From Hespellia sp. (lineage in GTDB: Bacteria; Bacillota; Clostridia; Lachnospirales; Lachnospiraceae): DNA of 56,547 bases. The notes under the pieces are model-generated. The model saw nothing but the letters and a program-made list of their open reading frames with translations. It was not told the origin of the DNA and made no database searches. The stretch lies in assembly GCA_028694105.1 (NCBI GenBank), contig JAQUUC010000018.1:1-56547 (forward strand), read 5' to 3'. This document shows positions 23,016-32,486 of this stretch, piece by piece (position 1 is the first letter of the stretch; every line of letters starts with the position of its first letter). The translations under genes were made by a program, and so were the position numbers.

Positions 23016-24248
23016 CTACTCCACACCTGCCGCTATTCTAAATATAACAATTCCGATTACAAACAATATTCCAATCATTCCTACACCGATACTTGTACTT
23101 CCGGAAATCTGTGATACCACACTGACAACCGTTGTCCCAACAAAAGATGCTCCCTTTCCACAAATATCCATCAGACCGAAATACTCTCCCGAACGCTCTG
23201 CCGGTATGATTTTCGTAAAATATGATCTCGATAATGCCTGAATTCCTCCCTGAAATATACCAACCAATACCGCAAGTACCCAGAACTGCCATTGTGTCCG
23301 AAGGAATATGGCAAAGACCGCAATTCCAAGATAGGCAAAAATGCAAACTGTAATTAGATTCGTCGTATTATATTTTGCGGACAGTCTTCCAAAAATAATT
23401 GCAAATGGAAATGCGACGATCTGGGTCACTAACAACGCGAGCAGAAGTCCCGTCGTATCTAATCCGAGCGATGTTCCATATGCTGTTGCCATATCAATAA
23501 TCGTATAGACTCCGTCGATATAAAAGAAAAACGCTAACAGAAACAGAAAGATTTTCTTCTCTTTTTTCATATTAGCAAAGGTTCTTCCAAGTCTGGAAAA
23601 GCTTTCTTTTACAGCACGCGGCTTCCGTTCCACATAACTTTTCTGTTTATATTTTTTCAGAAGCGGACAAGACATGACAATCCACCAGACTGCTACGATT
23701 GCAAATGCAATTCCCATAGCAGATTCCATGGAAATACCGATCGCATCAGATCCAAGTACCAGCCCAAGGCATGCCACAAACGGAACGCAGCTTCCGATAT
23801 ATCCCCACGCAAATCCCTGAGAGGACACATGGTCCACCCGCTCCTCACTTGTCACATCCCCAAGCATAGAATCATAGAAAATCAGGCTGGAAGAAAAACC
23901 AATCTTCGCAATGATGTAAACCACAAGAAAAATCAGCCACTGCTTCGCAAGTCCAAGTGCCAGACATCCGGCCGCACCGATAAGCAGTGTTATTGTAAAA
24001 AATGGCTTTTTGAACCCTTTTGTGTCTGCTATCGTTCCAAATACCGGTCCGATGATGGCAACGATAATCGTTGCGACAGATGCCGCATATCCCCAGTATG
24101 CCAGATATTCCACAGATGACAGTCCTGCATTTCCAGCCAGATAATTAAAATAAATCGGCATAATAGTCGATACCAGTAAGACAAATGCTGAATTGCCGAC
24201 ATCATATAAAACCCAGCCCTTCTCAAGACTTGTTAGTTTGAACTGCAT
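23016..24248 (-). CDS. UMF1-type MFS transporter (Atg22-like)
   Basis: A 410-residue protein with 12 membrane segments. The N-terminal WVLYDVGNSAFVLLVSTIMPIYF is a signature of the COG2270/UMF1 branch of the major facilitator superfamily, named for the yeast vacuolar effluxer Atg22. Bacterial members are largely uncharacterised and the substrate is unknown. The start is the ATG at 24248, seven bases after AGAGGAG, and lies within the end of the preceding gene (26-base overlap), so translation is probably coupled. An in-frame start seven codons earlier has no good site. Confidence 0.88.
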   Translation of the reverse strand: MQFKLTSLEKGWVLYDVGNSAFVLLVSTIMPIYFNYLAGNAGLSSVEYLAYWGYAASVATIIVAIIGPVFGTIADTKGFKKPFFTITLLIGAAGCLALGLAKQWLIFLVVYIIAKIGFSSSLIFYDSMLGDVTSEERVDHVSSQGFAWGYIGSCVPFVACLGLVLGSDAIGISMESAMGIAFAIVAVWWIVMSCPLLKKYKQKSYVERKPRAVKESFSRLGRTFANMKKEKKIFLFLLAFFFYIDGVYTIIDMATAYGTSLGLDTTGLLLALLVTQIVAFPFAIIFGRLSAKYNTTNLITVCIFAYLGIAVFAIFLRTQWQFWVLAVLVGIFQGGIQALSRSYFTKIIPAERSGEYFGLMDICGKGASFVGTTVVSVVSQISGSTSIGVGMIGILFVIGIVIFRIAAGVE

Positions 24249-25077
24249 AGATACGCTCCTCTTTTTCATCTTTTTTTACCAGTTTACTGCCAAATGTGTA
24301 CTGATAAGTAAAGTCCAATTCACCTTCCTTAAGCAGATATTTTCGATACTCCCGAATCAGACGCACTGCAAGATGTTTCGCTCCTTCATATAAAAGCATA
24401 AGCCTGCGTGTGCTGTCCTCACATTTTTCACTCTTCTTATAATTGACTATAAGACCATGCATTTCCTGATAATTACCTGACACCTTAAGAAGCGTATAAA
24501 TGCACTTCCGCTTTATCTTTGACGGAGCCAGAAGCAGATCATTATAAAACTTCATTCCTTCTAACGCCTTGTATATATCTCCTGCGGTCACACCATCATA
24601 AAAATCCCGGATAACACCTGCTGTCTCATGATTCACAACTATGTGATTCGTCAGTTTATGACGAACCGGGTCTAATCCATCCATTACCATCAGCTCACGG
24701 TCAAACTCTACTTCGATTTCTCCATGACTTACACCGCTCTGTCTGATTTTCTCATCAACATATCCGTGACAGGTAACATCCAGCGCAAAGTGGCAGATCA
24801 TACCATACACATACACCATATGTGCCTGACTGCATTCATTCTTCTGAATCACACTGGCTGCATGTTCAAAAAATTCGTATCCCGGCTTTTCATGCATTCC
24901 GTATCCGATGCTGTTGATTTTATTGGTCCTTAGTGGTTTATAGTAAAACAAAATGTCCGGGCCGTGCAGACCAATATTAAATAAATCCGAATAGTTTTTA
25001 ATAATCGTCTTTTCATTTCCGGTTATCATTCGTTTGATTTCCTGCCCCATTCGGTAATGAGCATATGTTGATGGCAT
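24223..25077 (-). CDS. Zinc-dependent phospholipase C-like protein
   Basis: A 284-residue protein of the PF00882 fold (zinc-dependent phospholipase C, related to S1/P1 nucleases). The metal-binding histidines appear in order: MPSTYAHYRMG at the start, IGLHGPDILFYY near residue 40, HMVYVYGMICHFALDVTCHGYVDE near 90-110, and a later HGEIEVEFD. No signal peptide is present, unlike secreted toxins such as C. perfringens alpha toxin, so a cytoplasmic or membrane-associated hydrolase is likely. GGGAGGG lies seven bases before the ATG at 25077. First gene of the PLC-MFS-corA operon. Confidence 0.85.
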   Translation of the reverse strand: MPSTYAHYRMGQEIKRMITGNEKTIIKNYSDLFNIGLHGPDILFYYKPLRTNKINSIGYGMHEKPGYEFFEHAASVIQKNECSQAHMVYVYGMICHFALDVTCHGYVDEKIRQSGVSHGEIEVEFDRELMVMDGLDPVRHKLTNHIVVNHETAGVIRDFYDGVTAGDIYKALEGMKFYNDLLLAPSKIKRKCIYTLLKVSGNYQEMHGLIVNYKKSEKCEDSTRRLMLLYEGAKHLAVRLIREYRKYLLKEGELDFTYQYTFGSKLVKKDEKEERIYAVQTNKS

Positions 25078-25162
25078 ATTTTGTCCCTCCCAGTAATTAT
25101 ACATAGCTTTGCTACTATCTAATATACTTGGATTTTTTCAAATCTAATGCACTACTTCCGTT

Positions 25163-25178
25163 AAATTTACGTAAATTT
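25163..25178. repeat. Perfect 16-bp palindrome upstream of the PLC-like operon
   Basis: AAATTTACGTAAATTT is fully self-complementary. It lies 86 bases upstream of the PLC-like start and just beyond the stop of the upstream permease gene. It may be a regulator binding site; there is no T run to make it a terminator. Confidence 0.45.
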
Positions 25179-25199
25179 TCCACGTTTGTAAGAATCTTC

Positions 25200-27050
25200 C
25201 TATTCTTCCTTCTCCATCAATTCCACCGGCTCCCCCTTCAACACTTGATTCACATACAGATTATGCATCAAAAATGCCCCGGCTGCCACAATCAGGCACC
25301 CCGCGAGGATACACCTTCCCTTCTGTGACGCACTCAGCGGGCTTGCAAATGCAGCCACTTCCGCCATTCCACTTGAAAATGTGGTATCGAACATGGACTT
25401 GCTCTCTGCGCGCTCCATAACCGAATCTGTCAGCAGGAAGCTCAGGATTCCTCCTGCTGCCACACCGCCTGCCATAATCAGATACATCCCGGATAAAATG
25501 GATTTCCTGCATTTATTCTTACTCATTCCCAGTGCGCGTTCAATAAAAATGCGGTTTCTCTGCCTGATAATCTGTAAGTGCCCGAACAGTGCCAGAATTA
25601 CCAGCGTCGCAATACCTCCGCCAAGCAGAAGAATGTAGGACATCATCTTCCGGTCTTTAATCGCATTTTGGAAAGAACTGTAACCGCCGTCATAAAATGT
25701 GATTTTCAGCCCGTCAATGCCCTGCTTCTCCCATGCTTTTTTGAACTGGTCAATGGTTCCATTCGGAATCTGAAACACAGTCGTTCCGATACTCATCGGA
25801 CCATCTGTTATAATGTTATTCGACCAGTCTCCGGTCACCGAACTATATGGAACAATTACTTCATAAGGTGCCAGCCCAAACGCAGAGTCCTCTAATGCTT
25901 TCATTTCATAGATTCCGACAATCTTATATTTGTCATTATCAAATATCTGATACGGCTCAAAATCCGCATTTAGTTCACTCGGAACAAAACCACTGCCATC
26001 TGCAGCAAAATTTTGACTTGGTGCAGCCCCATACAGTGCATATAACAGAGGCAGTGAAATGGTGTCTCCGACTTTCATTCCCATTAATTCGGCAAACTGT
26101 GCAGAGATTAAGCAGACATCTGCTCCCGTCTTATATTCCGCCTCACTAAAGTCATGTCCATCTATGATTGCCGCCTTTTTGGTATGAAATGCCATCAGTT
26201 GATTTGTGTTTTCTACCGGTCTGACCTGAAGTGATGAAAAAGCATCTTTTGTCCTGTCATGCTCACTCAGATACCTCCATATTTTTCCACGTTCCGTCTC
26301 ATAAAATCCATCCGTCACTTCATCGAACAGAATCGTGCCTGCTTCTTTTCCAATTGGTTCATCATCGATTGTATATTGAGATGAACCGATCTCCTCCATC
26401 CACATTGGAGCTGTTTCCGGATAAAGGGTTCCACTCTCTAACGCTTCCTGCGCGCCTTCATACAAGTCCATTCCACCCAATTGTACAATGTAAGTTTTTC
26501 CGGCTTCCATGGTGTCCGGCTCTCTATTAAAAGGATCACTGATATAGATATCATACCCTTCCAATTCCACATTTCCCGACAGTACCTTTGTCACATGAAC
26601 CTGAATGGAATCTACCGGTTTTGTCTCGTTCGGAACGATCTCTGCCACAGTAGAAGTGCTGTGGCCACCCCATTGTTCCCACACTTTTTCTGCCAGCCCC
26701 GGATAAACAGAAATGAAATATGGCCGTTTTTTTGGCTCTAACAGATAATTCGCACCATCAAAATCAAGCACTGAATCTTTTATCCACTTCTGATATTTCT
26801 TCTGTAGCGAATACGAATACGAGTCTTTGCTATTATTCCACATCGCCTGTTCTTCCACCGAGTCCGGTATCTGTTCCACTGTACCGATGGTCGTAAAGCT
26901 GTCCTCGAATTCCACGGTATCTCTCTGATTCCACCAAAACAATAACAGTTCCAGAATAAAGAGCGCCGTCGAAACCATAACCAGAAGAAACATTGCCAAT
27001 GTACGAATCGGCGTTCGGAAGAGCTGTTTGATACTATTTTTTAAAATCAT
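25200..27050 (-). CDS. FtsX-type ABC transporter permease, partner of the MerR-FtsX protein
   Basis: A 616-residue permease. One N-terminal membrane segment (about residues 15-40) is followed by a large extracytoplasmic domain (about 45-470) and three C-terminal segments (about 475-500, 520-545, 580-605), the topology of the MacB/FtsX family. Such permeases usually do not transport through the membrane but move or sense substrates outside it (peptides, antibiotics, lipoproteins). It starts two bases after the ATPase stop, with AAAAGGAGG at six bases. As the last gene of the merR-ftsX/ATPase/permease operon it would pair with the fusion subunit to complete a heterodimeric exporter. Confidence 0.88.
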   Translation of the reverse strand: MILKNSIKQLFRTPIRTLAMFLLVMVSTALFILELLLFWWNQRDTVEFEDSFTTIGTVEQIPDSVEEQAMWNNSKDSYSYSLQKKYQKWIKDSVLDFDGANYLLEPKKRPYFISVYPGLAEKVWEQWGGHSTSTVAEIVPNETKPVDSIQVHVTKVLSGNVELEGYDIYISDPFNREPDTMEAGKTYIVQLGGMDLYEGAQEALESGTLYPETAPMWMEEIGSSQYTIDDEPIGKEAGTILFDEVTDGFYETERGKIWRYLSEHDRTKDAFSSLQVRPVENTNQLMAFHTKKAAIIDGHDFSEAEYKTGADVCLISAQFAELMGMKVGDTISLPLLYALYGAAPSQNFAADGSGFVPSELNADFEPYQIFDNDKYKIVGIYEMKALEDSAFGLAPYEVIVPYSSVTGDWSNNIITDGPMSIGTTVFQIPNGTIDQFKKAWEKQGIDGLKITFYDGGYSSFQNAIKDRKMMSYILLLGGGIATLVILALFGHLQIIRQRNRIFIERALGMSKNKCRKSILSGMYLIMAGGVAAGGILSFLLTDSVMERAESKSMFDTTFSSGMAEVAAFASPLSASQKGRCILAGCLIVAAGAFLMHNLYVNQVLKGEPVELMEKEE

Positions 27051-27052
27051 AA

Positions 27053-27727
27053 TTATGCCTCCTTTTCCAGCAGTCTCCCATCTTTCATCTGATACTGAAC
27101 ATCCGCCAGCTCTGCAATTTTTTGATTATGTGTAACAAGAATCACGGTGTATCCCTCCTGATCTACCAGCGTTCTGAGAATCCGGATAATATTTTCTTCA
27201 TTCTCAGAATCCAGATTTCCCGTGGGTTCGTCCGCCAGCAGAATATCCCCGCCTGCTGCCATTGCTCTTGCGATTGCGACTCTCTGCTGCTCACCGCCGC
27301 TCATGGTCTTGGGGAAATGTTTTTCAATACGGTCAGCAAGTCCCACCTTCCGCAAATATTTTTGTGCCTTTTGTCTGGCCTCTGCTTTTCTGATTCCGTT
27401 TAATTCCATTGGATACATCACATTTTCCAGTGCATTCAGCAGCGGGAATAACTGAAATGCCTGATAGATGACTGCAACATCCTTTTGTCTGAGCTGATCC
27501 CGGTCCAACTGTTTCATTTCCTTTTCATTGACATAAATCTGACCTTCCTGCGGCAGGTCCAGTCCCGCAAGAAGCGACAGCAGAGTACTCTTTCCACTTC
27601 CGGACTCTCCTGTAATCGCATAAAACTTTCCTTCTTCAAAAGACACACTGATATCTTTTAACACCTGCACCGGTCTGTACGAATTCCGGTAGGCATAACT
27701 GACATTTTCCACTTTTATTTTACTCAT
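27053..27727 (-). CDS. ABC transporter ATP-binding protein (LolD/MacB type)
   Basis: A 224-residue ATPase. The Walker A motif is GESGSGKST (about residues 38-46), the signature is MSGGEQQRVAIARA, Walker B is DILLADEPTGNLDSE, and the switch His lies in VILVTHNQKIAE. The EPTGNLDS form is typical of the LolD/MacB group that drives FtsX permeases. The ATG at 27727 has GAAAGGA upstream; longer in-frame starts are not supported. It lies between the two permease genes, so it should energise both. Confidence 0.95.
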   Translation of the reverse strand: MSKIKVENVSYAYRNSYRPVQVLKDISVSFEEGKFYAITGESGSGKSTLLSLLAGLDLPQEGQIYVNEKEMKQLDRDQLRQKDVAVIYQAFQLFPLLNALENVMYPMELNGIRKAEARQKAQKYLRKVGLADRIEKHFPKTMSGGEQQRVAIARAMAAGGDILLADEPTGNLDSENEENIIRILRTLVDQEGYTVILVTHNQKIAELADVQYQMKDGRLLEKEA

Positions 27728-27746
27728 ATATACCAATCCTTTCCCA

Positions 27747-29648
27747 TCATGAAGTATGATCCATACGCACATTCCGGCTTGGAATCATCTGTCCGACTGC
27801 AATCATAACGCCAGCCAGATAACTGGCCATAAACAATAGAATCATCTGCAGCAGCAACAGACTCCCCGGAATCGCAAATACATGAATCACAACAATTGCA
27901 GCCAGCATTCCCATCAAAAACAAACTCATCTGTTCCATTGTATAACTGCTTACGATATTCTTTCTTCCCACACCAAGCATTCGCATAATCGTGACTTCAT
28001 TTCTGCGGCTCTGGGTAATGAGATACGCCACAACGACACCAATCAGAATGACCAGCACCAATATCAGAAGCCAGAATGACTGCAGCAGATTTTGACTGCG
28101 CGCAAGACGGTCCGATGTCTCTATGAACTCCTGGTCATTCAGGGCCACCGTACTTCCGCTATAGTCTGTACCAAGCTCTGTTTTAATTTCATTGAATCCC
28201 ATCTCTTTTAATTCCTTTTTCAAGGCATTCAGTTCCTTTGGATTTTTCACATAAAAAGACACCGCACTTGCATAATAGCGCATGCCCTCGTCACTGTACC
28301 AGTTTTTCACCTCACTCAATGGCACAATGATATCAGGCAGCACTCCATCTTTGCTTTCATTTGTGATCTGATAAGTTCCGACAATCTCCATACTCACCGA
28401 GTTCAATGGTAATTGAACCAGTTCCAGAAGCTGCGGATCCAGAAAGAAGTAATAGTTGTCCACAGAAATGGAATCTCCTATTTCCAAGCCCTGCGTTTTC
28501 GCAAAATTCTGATTCACCATACAGATTCCGAAGCTCTGGTCAAATTTTTTAAAATTGTAGAATTCATTCCATTCTACGTCCACGCCTGTCATCTTGTCCT
28601 GCAGAAGTGCTTCATTCATTCCATTAAGTGTGTGCTGATTATCCGGTTCATTTGCAAGCACTGCGGCTAAGGATGCTTTTTCCATGATTTTGGTAATATA
28701 GGGAGATGATGCAATTCCATCGACATACTGCTCCTGAATTAAAAGTCCATCCTCCAATGTTCCATTCTGGTTGTATACCGTCCCCTGAATCGTAGTTCTC
28801 TTTGGCAGAATATCCTGCTGCTTTTCTATATTGCGGACAGAGCCCGTATAAGCAGCTAACAGCAGGATAATAAAGAGACTGAACATCACGCTGAGCACGC
28901 TTCTCCACTTATGTGTTTTCATGTTCTTGCCGACTGAGTGCAACGTATACATAAGATGCCTGCGCTTCTCCGGCATAGCAACCTCCCTGGAATCTTTCAA
29001 GGTCAAAATCACCAATGTGGAAATGCGTGAGTGCTTCCCACCCTGTCTCATTTGTTTTCTGCTGATCTGATAAGTAAGTTCTCCATGTGTGGCAAGGCAC
29101 TGATCCTTCTCTTCCGTGATCTCCCAGTCCTCCCCCATACTGTCGCGAACCACCTCCGTCAGATTTTCGGTTGTCTGAACCTCCTCGTCTGTCAGAAAGG
29201 AATACTGACGGATTCCTTCCGAGGCCACGAGTTTCTGATAATCTTCCCTGAAACCGCCAAATCCACCTTTCGTATGCTGTTCATACTCAATGCGGTTCAG
29301 ATACTCTGCTGCCGCTATCGTATTTCCGCTGCTGCACTCCTTTTCCATCTGTTCACAGATTCGAATGGCACCCTGCATTTCTTTTTGTTTCTCAGTCAGA
29401 TGTTCTCTCTGCAATTTCAGTGCATCCGGCACGCTGATTTCTCCGCTGAATATTCTGGAGATTTCTTCGATTGGAATGGACAGCATACGGAACAGTTTGA
29501 TATATTCCAAGGTGCTCAAATCTTCCTCTGAATAGTCGCGATATGCATTTCCTTCTTTCCGCGCCGGATGAAGCAGTCCCATCTTTTCATAGAAGCGGAT
29601 ATTCTGTCTGGATATACCGGTCTTCTCTTCGACTTGTTTTGTGTTCAT
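27747..29648 (-). CDS. MerR DNA-binding domain fused to an FtsX-type permease
   Basis: A 633-residue fusion. Residues 1-70 are a MerR-type winged HTH (MNTKQVEEKTGISRQNIRFY, then the wing with YRDYSEEDL); residues 80-115 form a coil as in MerR dimers. A cytoplasmic linker continues to about 250. From about 255 it is an FtsX/MacB permease half: one membrane segment, an external domain to about 510, then three segments to the end. The HTH and the first membrane segment fit a cytoplasmic N terminus. I infer a membrane-bound regulator that reads the state of its own transporter. The ATG at 29648 follows GGAGG by seven bases. It is the first gene of the operon, and its promoter is of MerR type. Confidence 0.88.
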   Translation of the reverse strand: MNTKQVEEKTGISRQNIRFYEKMGLLHPARKEGNAYRDYSEEDLSTLEYIKLFRMLSIPIEEISRIFSGEISVPDALKLQREHLTEKQKEMQGAIRICEQMEKECSSGNTIAAAEYLNRIEYEQHTKGGFGGFREDYQKLVASEGIRQYSFLTDEEVQTTENLTEVVRDSMGEDWEITEEKDQCLATHGELTYQISRKQMRQGGKHSRISTLVILTLKDSREVAMPEKRRHLMYTLHSVGKNMKTHKWRSVLSVMFSLFIILLLAAYTGSVRNIEKQQDILPKRTTIQGTVYNQNGTLEDGLLIQEQYVDGIASSPYITKIMEKASLAAVLANEPDNQHTLNGMNEALLQDKMTGVDVEWNEFYNFKKFDQSFGICMVNQNFAKTQGLEIGDSISVDNYYFFLDPQLLELVQLPLNSVSMEIVGTYQITNESKDGVLPDIIVPLSEVKNWYSDEGMRYYASAVSFYVKNPKELNALKKELKEMGFNEIKTELGTDYSGSTVALNDQEFIETSDRLARSQNLLQSFWLLILVLVILIGVVVAYLITQSRRNEVTIMRMLGVGRKNIVSSYTMEQMSLFLMGMLAAIVVIHVFAIPGSLLLLQMILLFMASYLAGVMIAVGQMIPSRNVRMDHTS

Positions 29649-29670
29649 GTTTACGCCTCCTTTCACCAGT

Positions 29671-29701
29671 AGTGTAAGGTATATAGTCACTTTACAGTCA
29701 A
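29671..29701 (-). promoter_or_regulatory. MerR-type promoter with 19-bp spacer and operator dyad
   Basis: The minus strand has -35 TTGACT (29696-29701), a 19-base spacer and -10 TACACT (29671-29676). Inside is the dyad GTAAGGT (29674-29680), eight bases, ACTTTAC (29689-29695), an inverted repeat with one mismatch pair. An overlong spacer filled by a dyad is the hallmark of MerR-activated promoters. Confidence 0.85.
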
Positions 29702-29734
29702 GTAAAATAAAAATTTAAAGGTCAACGATAGTGA

Positions 29735-29772
29735 AAAAGGAGATGCGATAAGTGTTTCTCGCATCTCCTTTT
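29735..29772. terminator. Terminator of the CPBP/ABC-2 operon
   Basis: A perfect 14-bp stem (29735-29748 with 29759-29772) with a 10-base loop; T runs on either side make it usable in both directions. It lies ten bases after the stop of the second ABC-2 permease. Confidence 0.88.
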
Positions 29773-29781
29773 CATAGTCTT

Positions 29782-31146
29782 TTACTTATTTCTTATCATC
29801 TTTACAATCTTTCCAAACGAAGGTGGATTTCCTTTGTACATCACCAGCATCGTATACACCCTGCCTGCTACCCACACAACCACAATCGTTGTAGCAATCA
29901 GAATTCCAAGCGAGATACTGCCCTGCAACACGGACAGATTTCCAAGCAGGGCCTCCCCCGGCGCAGTCAGTACCGCAGTAAACGGAATATATAACATCCA
30001 GTCCGCTATATTGCCTTCCAATACCCCGCCAAATAAGGTCGCCATAAAGCTGATGACCAATGCCATAGTAAAGAGCATGTTCGTCGTTCCCAGATCTTCC
30101 TGTTTCGAAGCGAGCGAACCGCCCAGCGCCGCCAGCGAGCAATAGAGCAGGAATCCAGCTAAAAATACTACAATCGCAAACAGAATACCGCCAATACTGA
30201 AGATTCCCGAAAACAGGCTGAGCGATCCAAGAAACTGTACCAGCACCATCGTCGTATCGGGATTGATCGCCCTCACGCAGGCGCATCCGACTGTGAATCC
30301 TCCAACCAGACAGATGATCCAGAACATCGTCTGCAGCACCCCGGTCACAAAAATGGCAAGCATCTTACCCATCACAAGTGCCGCCGGCTTCACACAGATC
30401 AGCAGATTATCCATCAGCTTGGATGATTTTTCCAGAAGCACGCTGTTCGCAACATTTTGTCCATAGAACAGAATCATGAAATACAAGCCCATAATAAGCA
30501 GATACGGCAGCAGAAATGACAGCACACGTTTCACCGAGGCAAACTGATCGCCGCCCTCCTCTGCAGCCTTCATGCTATAGGCAGCTGCCTGCACCGGATT
30601 TTCCATGATTTCCTGCTGTTCTTCGGTCAGGCCTGATTTATGATTCAGAATGGTCTGGAAATGATCACTCACAAAGCTTTCATAACCTTCCGCATCTTTC
30701 TTCTTAATGTCTGTACCATACGGAAGAAGCACATTGATCTGATAGCGTTCTTCCGCTTCGTCGGCACCACTTTTTTCCACAAGCAGCACAACCGCCTTTC
30801 CACCGCCTGCTGCGCCTACTCCCGCATTCAAGTCCGCCGCGGTCTCATATGCAAGTTTTGCGAAATCACCGGTCCCTTCCTGATTCAGAATTTCATAATC
30901 AACCGGATGCTCCTGATCAGTATCTACAACCACGACCTTCTCTATCTTCGTGCTTACCGCCGTGTTTTCTCCGGTTCCGGCGGTTCCTTCCTTCATTGCG
31001 TTCATTTCCACCAGCGACATAATAAGCGGAGGTGCAAGCAGGCAGAGAATCGCGATCAGAACGAATGTAGTCCGAAAGCTTTTCCGTTTCATCATCTGTC
31101 CCACAGTAAAAGAGAATACTTTACCAAATCCTTTAAATTCTTTCAT
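29782..31146 (-). CDS. ABC-2-type permease (second subunit, NatB-like)
   Basis: A 454-residue permease of the ABC-2 family. One membrane segment near residues 25-45 is followed by an extracytoplasmic domain (about 50-205) and five to six segments to the C terminus, as in NatB/CcmB-like exporters. It resembles the preceding permease in layout (both begin with a phenylalanine-rich KVFSFT/KVFAFT stretch), so the two may form a heterodimer. Its ATG overlaps the upstream stop by one base (TAATG). Possible substrates are Na+, peptides or antibiotics; sequence does not decide. Confidence 0.88.
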   Translation of the reverse strand: MKEFKGFGKVFSFTVGQMMKRKSFRTTFVLIAILCLLAPPLIMSLVEMNAMKEGTAGTGENTAVSTKIEKVVVVDTDQEHPVDYEILNQEGTGDFAKLAYETAADLNAGVGAAGGGKAVVLLVEKSGADEAEERYQINVLLPYGTDIKKKDAEGYESFVSDHFQTILNHKSGLTEEQQEIMENPVQAAAYSMKAAEEGGDQFASVKRVLSFLLPYLLIMGLYFMILFYGQNVANSVLLEKSSKLMDNLLICVKPAALVMGKMLAIFVTGVLQTMFWIICLVGGFTVGCACVRAINPDTTMVLVQFLGSLSLFSGIFSIGGILFAIVVFLAGFLLYCSLAALGGSLASKQEDLGTTNMLFTMALVISFMATLFGGVLEGNIADWMLYIPFTAVLTAPGEALLGNLSVLQGSISLGILIATTIVVVWVAGRVYTMLVMYKGNPPSFGKIVKMIRNK

Positions 31147-32486
31147 TATGATATTTTATCTCCTTTCTGTTCCTTCTTCATCGTCCTCGCAAGGCGAATC
31201 ATCTGCAAAATCTTCATTTTCTGCCCTTTATACATAATCAGACTCTGATAAACCTGCGCACAGAATTTAAATAGAAATACAACCGCAATCACCTGAATGA
31301 TCCATGATAACATCAAAATTCCAATTCCGATATTTCCACACACATACTCAATCGGTGCGCAGAAGATCGAGACAATCGGTATCAGCGATACGACAACGGC
31401 AATGCTCCGGAAATTGATCGCAATGACCGAGACAAAATACCCTGCCATCAGTACAAGCACCACATTCATGCTGGCGGATTCCATGTCCTCCATTGTGGAA
31501 CAGCTGCATCCTGCGATACCACTTAAAATAGAAAAGGTTAAATATCCTAAAACAAAGGAAATCAGTACTGCGATGATAAATACCGGATCAAGCTGAAGCG
31601 CCTCAAACGAAATGCTGCTTCCGGCTGCCGCCGATATAATGGCTGAAATATCCGCAGAGGTATTCATAAATACCATCGTCAGTAACGATGAAATTCCAAA
31701 GCCAATTCCCAACGCAAAGAACATGCCGAACACAAATACCATGACTGCAAGAATTTTTCCCATAATCATTGCCATCGGTTTTACACTGACCATCAAAAGC
31801 TCCACAAGTTTCGAGGCTTTTTCTTCGATGACCGAGCGAAGGATATAGCTCGATGTAAACATGCACAGCATCATAAGTATAATCGCATACGCATACTGCA
31901 CGCCATAACGGATTCCCCATCCGGGGCCTTCCTGATCCTTGTAATATTCTTCCATCGTGCTTGTAGCTGTGCTATAATCCGCTTTTGCAGTCTTAAGCTG
32001 CTCTCCGGCTGCTCCGGACGCTGTCAGTCTGTTTTGCTGCAGCGCATCTCCCGCCGCCCCGGCGAGTGATTCATATTCCATGTTTACCGAGTCTGCGCCA
32101 TAGACCTGCACGCTGTCTGAAATGCAGAGAAATACTTCATCCTCTTTTAGATACTTCTCGTATCCTTTCTCTTCCAGCTCCGAGAGCGTGAAATCTGCTT
32201 CTTCAAACGGTGTCTTTGCAAAGGTATCATCCTGCCGCACAATATCTTCCGGCGAAAATTCCCACTGTGAATCATTGGTATAATAGATTTTGGAAATAGC
32301 CGCCCCGCTGTCACCGCCGCCGAAAAAACTGCCGCCCTTTATCACAGCCAGCACCGGCATTCCCAAAATGGAGATCAGAAGCAGAATCACAACGGAGATG
32401 ATATTCGCCTTATTAAAAATAAGCTGGCGAAGCGTAAATGCAAATACCTTTCCTGTTCCAGTGAAATCTTCTTTACGCAGATTCAT
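31146..32486 (-). CDS. ABC-2-type permease (first subunit, NatB-like)
   Basis: A 446-residue permease with the same layout as the following one: a membrane segment near 30-50, an external domain (about 55-205), then about six segments. I use the ATG at 32486 because AGG lies eight bases upstream; it starts inside the ATPase gene (14-base overlap). A GTG three codons earlier is the alternative. Tight overlaps on both sides show a coupled operon with the ATPase and the second permease. Confidence 0.88.
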   Translation of the reverse strand: MNLRKEDFTGTGKVFAFTLRQLIFNKANIISVVILLLISILGMPVLAVIKGGSFFGGGDSGAAISKIYYTNDSQWEFSPEDIVRQDDTFAKTPFEEADFTLSELEEKGYEKYLKEDEVFLCISDSVQVYGADSVNMEYESLAGAAGDALQQNRLTASGAAGEQLKTAKADYSTATSTMEEYYKDQEGPGWGIRYGVQYAYAIILMMLCMFTSSYILRSVIEEKASKLVELLMVSVKPMAMIMGKILAVMVFVFGMFFALGIGFGISSLLTMVFMNTSADISAIISAAAGSSISFEALQLDPVFIIAVLISFVLGYLTFSILSGIAGCSCSTMEDMESASMNVVLVLMAGYFVSVIAINFRSIAVVVSLIPIVSIFCAPIEYVCGNIGIGILMLSWIIQVIAVVFLFKFCAQVYQSLIMYKGQKMKILQMIRLARTMKKEQKGDKIS

